A DNA stretch of 35,000 nt from positions 1 through 35,000 of the forward strand of contig RPFO01001278.1 of NCBI GenBank assembly GCA_009746045.1, read 5' to 3'. The notes under the pieces are model-generated. The model had not been told where the DNA came from and did no database searches. It saw only the letters and a list, made by a program, of their open reading frames with translations. The stretch comes from Mesostigma viride (taxonomy: Eukaryota > Streptophyta > Mesostigmatophyceae > Mesostigmatales > Mesostigmataceae). A program made the translations under genes and the position numbers. This document shows positions 34,163 to 35,000 of this stretch, piece after piece (within the stretch, counting starts at the first letter, position 1; each line of letters starts with the position of its first letter).

Positions 34163-34747
34163 TGTGAAACGACTGGTCCAACCTAAAAAAATTTTGAATT
34201 TTTGCCGTGTCCAGTAACGGTCCTAGGTTGCACCCGCGGGACGTTCCGGCAGCTGTACAGAATAGATCAGAAAGATACGCCGCGGAATGACGCCAGTGCC
34301 CGGCAAATGTGAGTCGGGAACTGAACAGTCACTACAAACGTCGAAAATCTATTGCTCCACCCCCCAAAAAAAGCGTTCCGGAACTGTTCGAAGCGAATAG
34401 CACTGACAGGATTCGAACCTGCGTCCAGAGTGAGGTTGCGGAGTGAGGGAGGCCAGCCATCATGCTCCGCACACAAATCTGGCTCGGGTCCGATCCCTGT
34501 CAGTGCTCTTCGCTTCGAACAGGTCCGGAACGCTTTTTTGTGGGGATGGAGCAATAAATACTCGACATTTGCAGTGACTGTTCAGTTCCGGGCTCACAAA
34601 TGATTTGCCGGGCACAGGCGTCGTTGCGCGGCGTATCTTTGTGATCTTTTCTGTACAGCTGTCGGAACGTCCCGCGGGTGCAACCTAGGACCGTTACTGG
34701 ACACGGCAAAAATTTAAAATTTTTCAGGTTGGACCAGTCGTTTCACA
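34163..34747. mobile_element. 585-bp foldback (MITE-like) element with tRNA T-arm-like core
   Basis: TGTGAAACGACTGGTCCAAC at 34163 is matched by its reverse complement ending at 34747. Similarity continues inward for ~270 bp per side (for example GTCCAGTAACGGTCCTAGG, CGCGGGACGTTCCG, CGTTCCGGAACTGTTCGAAG) with scattered differences. Near the centre each arm carries a tRNA T-arm-like block: GGATTCGAACC at 34409-34419 (B-box GGTTCGAATCC on the minus strand) and GGTCCGATCCC at 34487-34497 (plus strand). Each is followed by CAGTGCT, which pairs with AGCACTG opposite. No coding capacity is present. It is probably a non-autonomous element, possibly descended from a tRNA-derived SINE pair in inverted orientation. 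Confidence 0.8.
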
Positions 34748-35000
34748 TGATTCGTCGTACGTACGCACATATCCTCGCATGCCATGTCGACGCTGCACTG
34801 ACACACACCAGGGACTTTGGAAGGTGCGCACCCAGCCCGCCCAGGTAATTGATGCGGTGTTTTGCAGGCGCGCACCGCCGGATGCGCCCACCACGCCCGC
34901 CACCGCACGTCCAGTGACCGACTGTGGTCCACGTTCTTTTTCGCCTGCGGGTGCAGCCCCCATAATGCGTACGAGCAGCTTCACGGCTTTCTTCTTTGGA
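34748..35000. other. Anonymous DNA at the window end
   Basis: GC-rich mixed sequence with no recognised gene. Two short overlapping minus-strand frames run through it without any known motif. Confidence 0.4.

Noticed and set aside
34399-34507. A full tRNA gene on the minus strand (7-bp acceptor AGCACTG/CAGTGCT plus T arm)
   Set aside because: The acceptor pairing comes from the inverted repeat itself. There is no A-box or normal D arm, and the anticodon region cannot be placed at a normal length.

Overview
The window is eukaryotic, repeat-dominated DNA. The one substantial gene is a spliced transposase whose introns have GT...AG borders. Retrotransposon debris, minisatellites and higher-order satellite DNA fill most of the rest. 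I see no bacterial operon, rRNA gene or convincing tRNA gene. The species cannot be fixed from the sequence. A large repeat-rich algal, streptophyte or protist genome would fit; that is a guess.

Layout. (1) 1-2085: degenerate non-LTR retrotransposon pieces (minus strand) and a frameshifted PHD-finger fragment (minus strand). (2) 2749-6099 (minus): a DDE-type transposase gene of about 1,005 codons in four exons, recovered by placing three introns. Just 5' of it, 6240-6800 holds a ~230-bp tandem repeat carrying six copies of a GC-rich near-palindrome. A seventh copy lies inside the gene's last intron. (3) 6830-7899: AT-rich and anonymous DNA. (4) 7900-33562: a ~25.7-kb giant foldback structure. 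Its two ~2.4-kb arms are inverted copies of each other, each with an outward-facing TATA box plus G-box, a 30-bp CATGCATG minisatellite and an edge of a ~70-bp satellite. Between the arms lies ~21 kb of that satellite, about 300 units. All units have one polarity up to about 30260 and the opposite polarity after it, and they are organised into 3.4-4.3-kb higher-order repeats. (5) 34163-34747: a separate 585-bp foldback element with tRNA T-arm-like sequence on both sides of its centre.

The most unusual object is the giant foldback. Its outer arm segments differ by several percent (by eye), whereas the inner arm segments, including the order of minisatellite variants, are almost identical. The polarity switch sits off-centre on a 5-bp microhomology. 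Together these suggest an old inverted-repeat element that was later homogenised or re-inverted and then expanded by satellite amplification. No gene inside it explains mobility, so any transposition would need proteins supplied from elsewhere. An assembly or read-chimera artefact must be excluded for the central junction.
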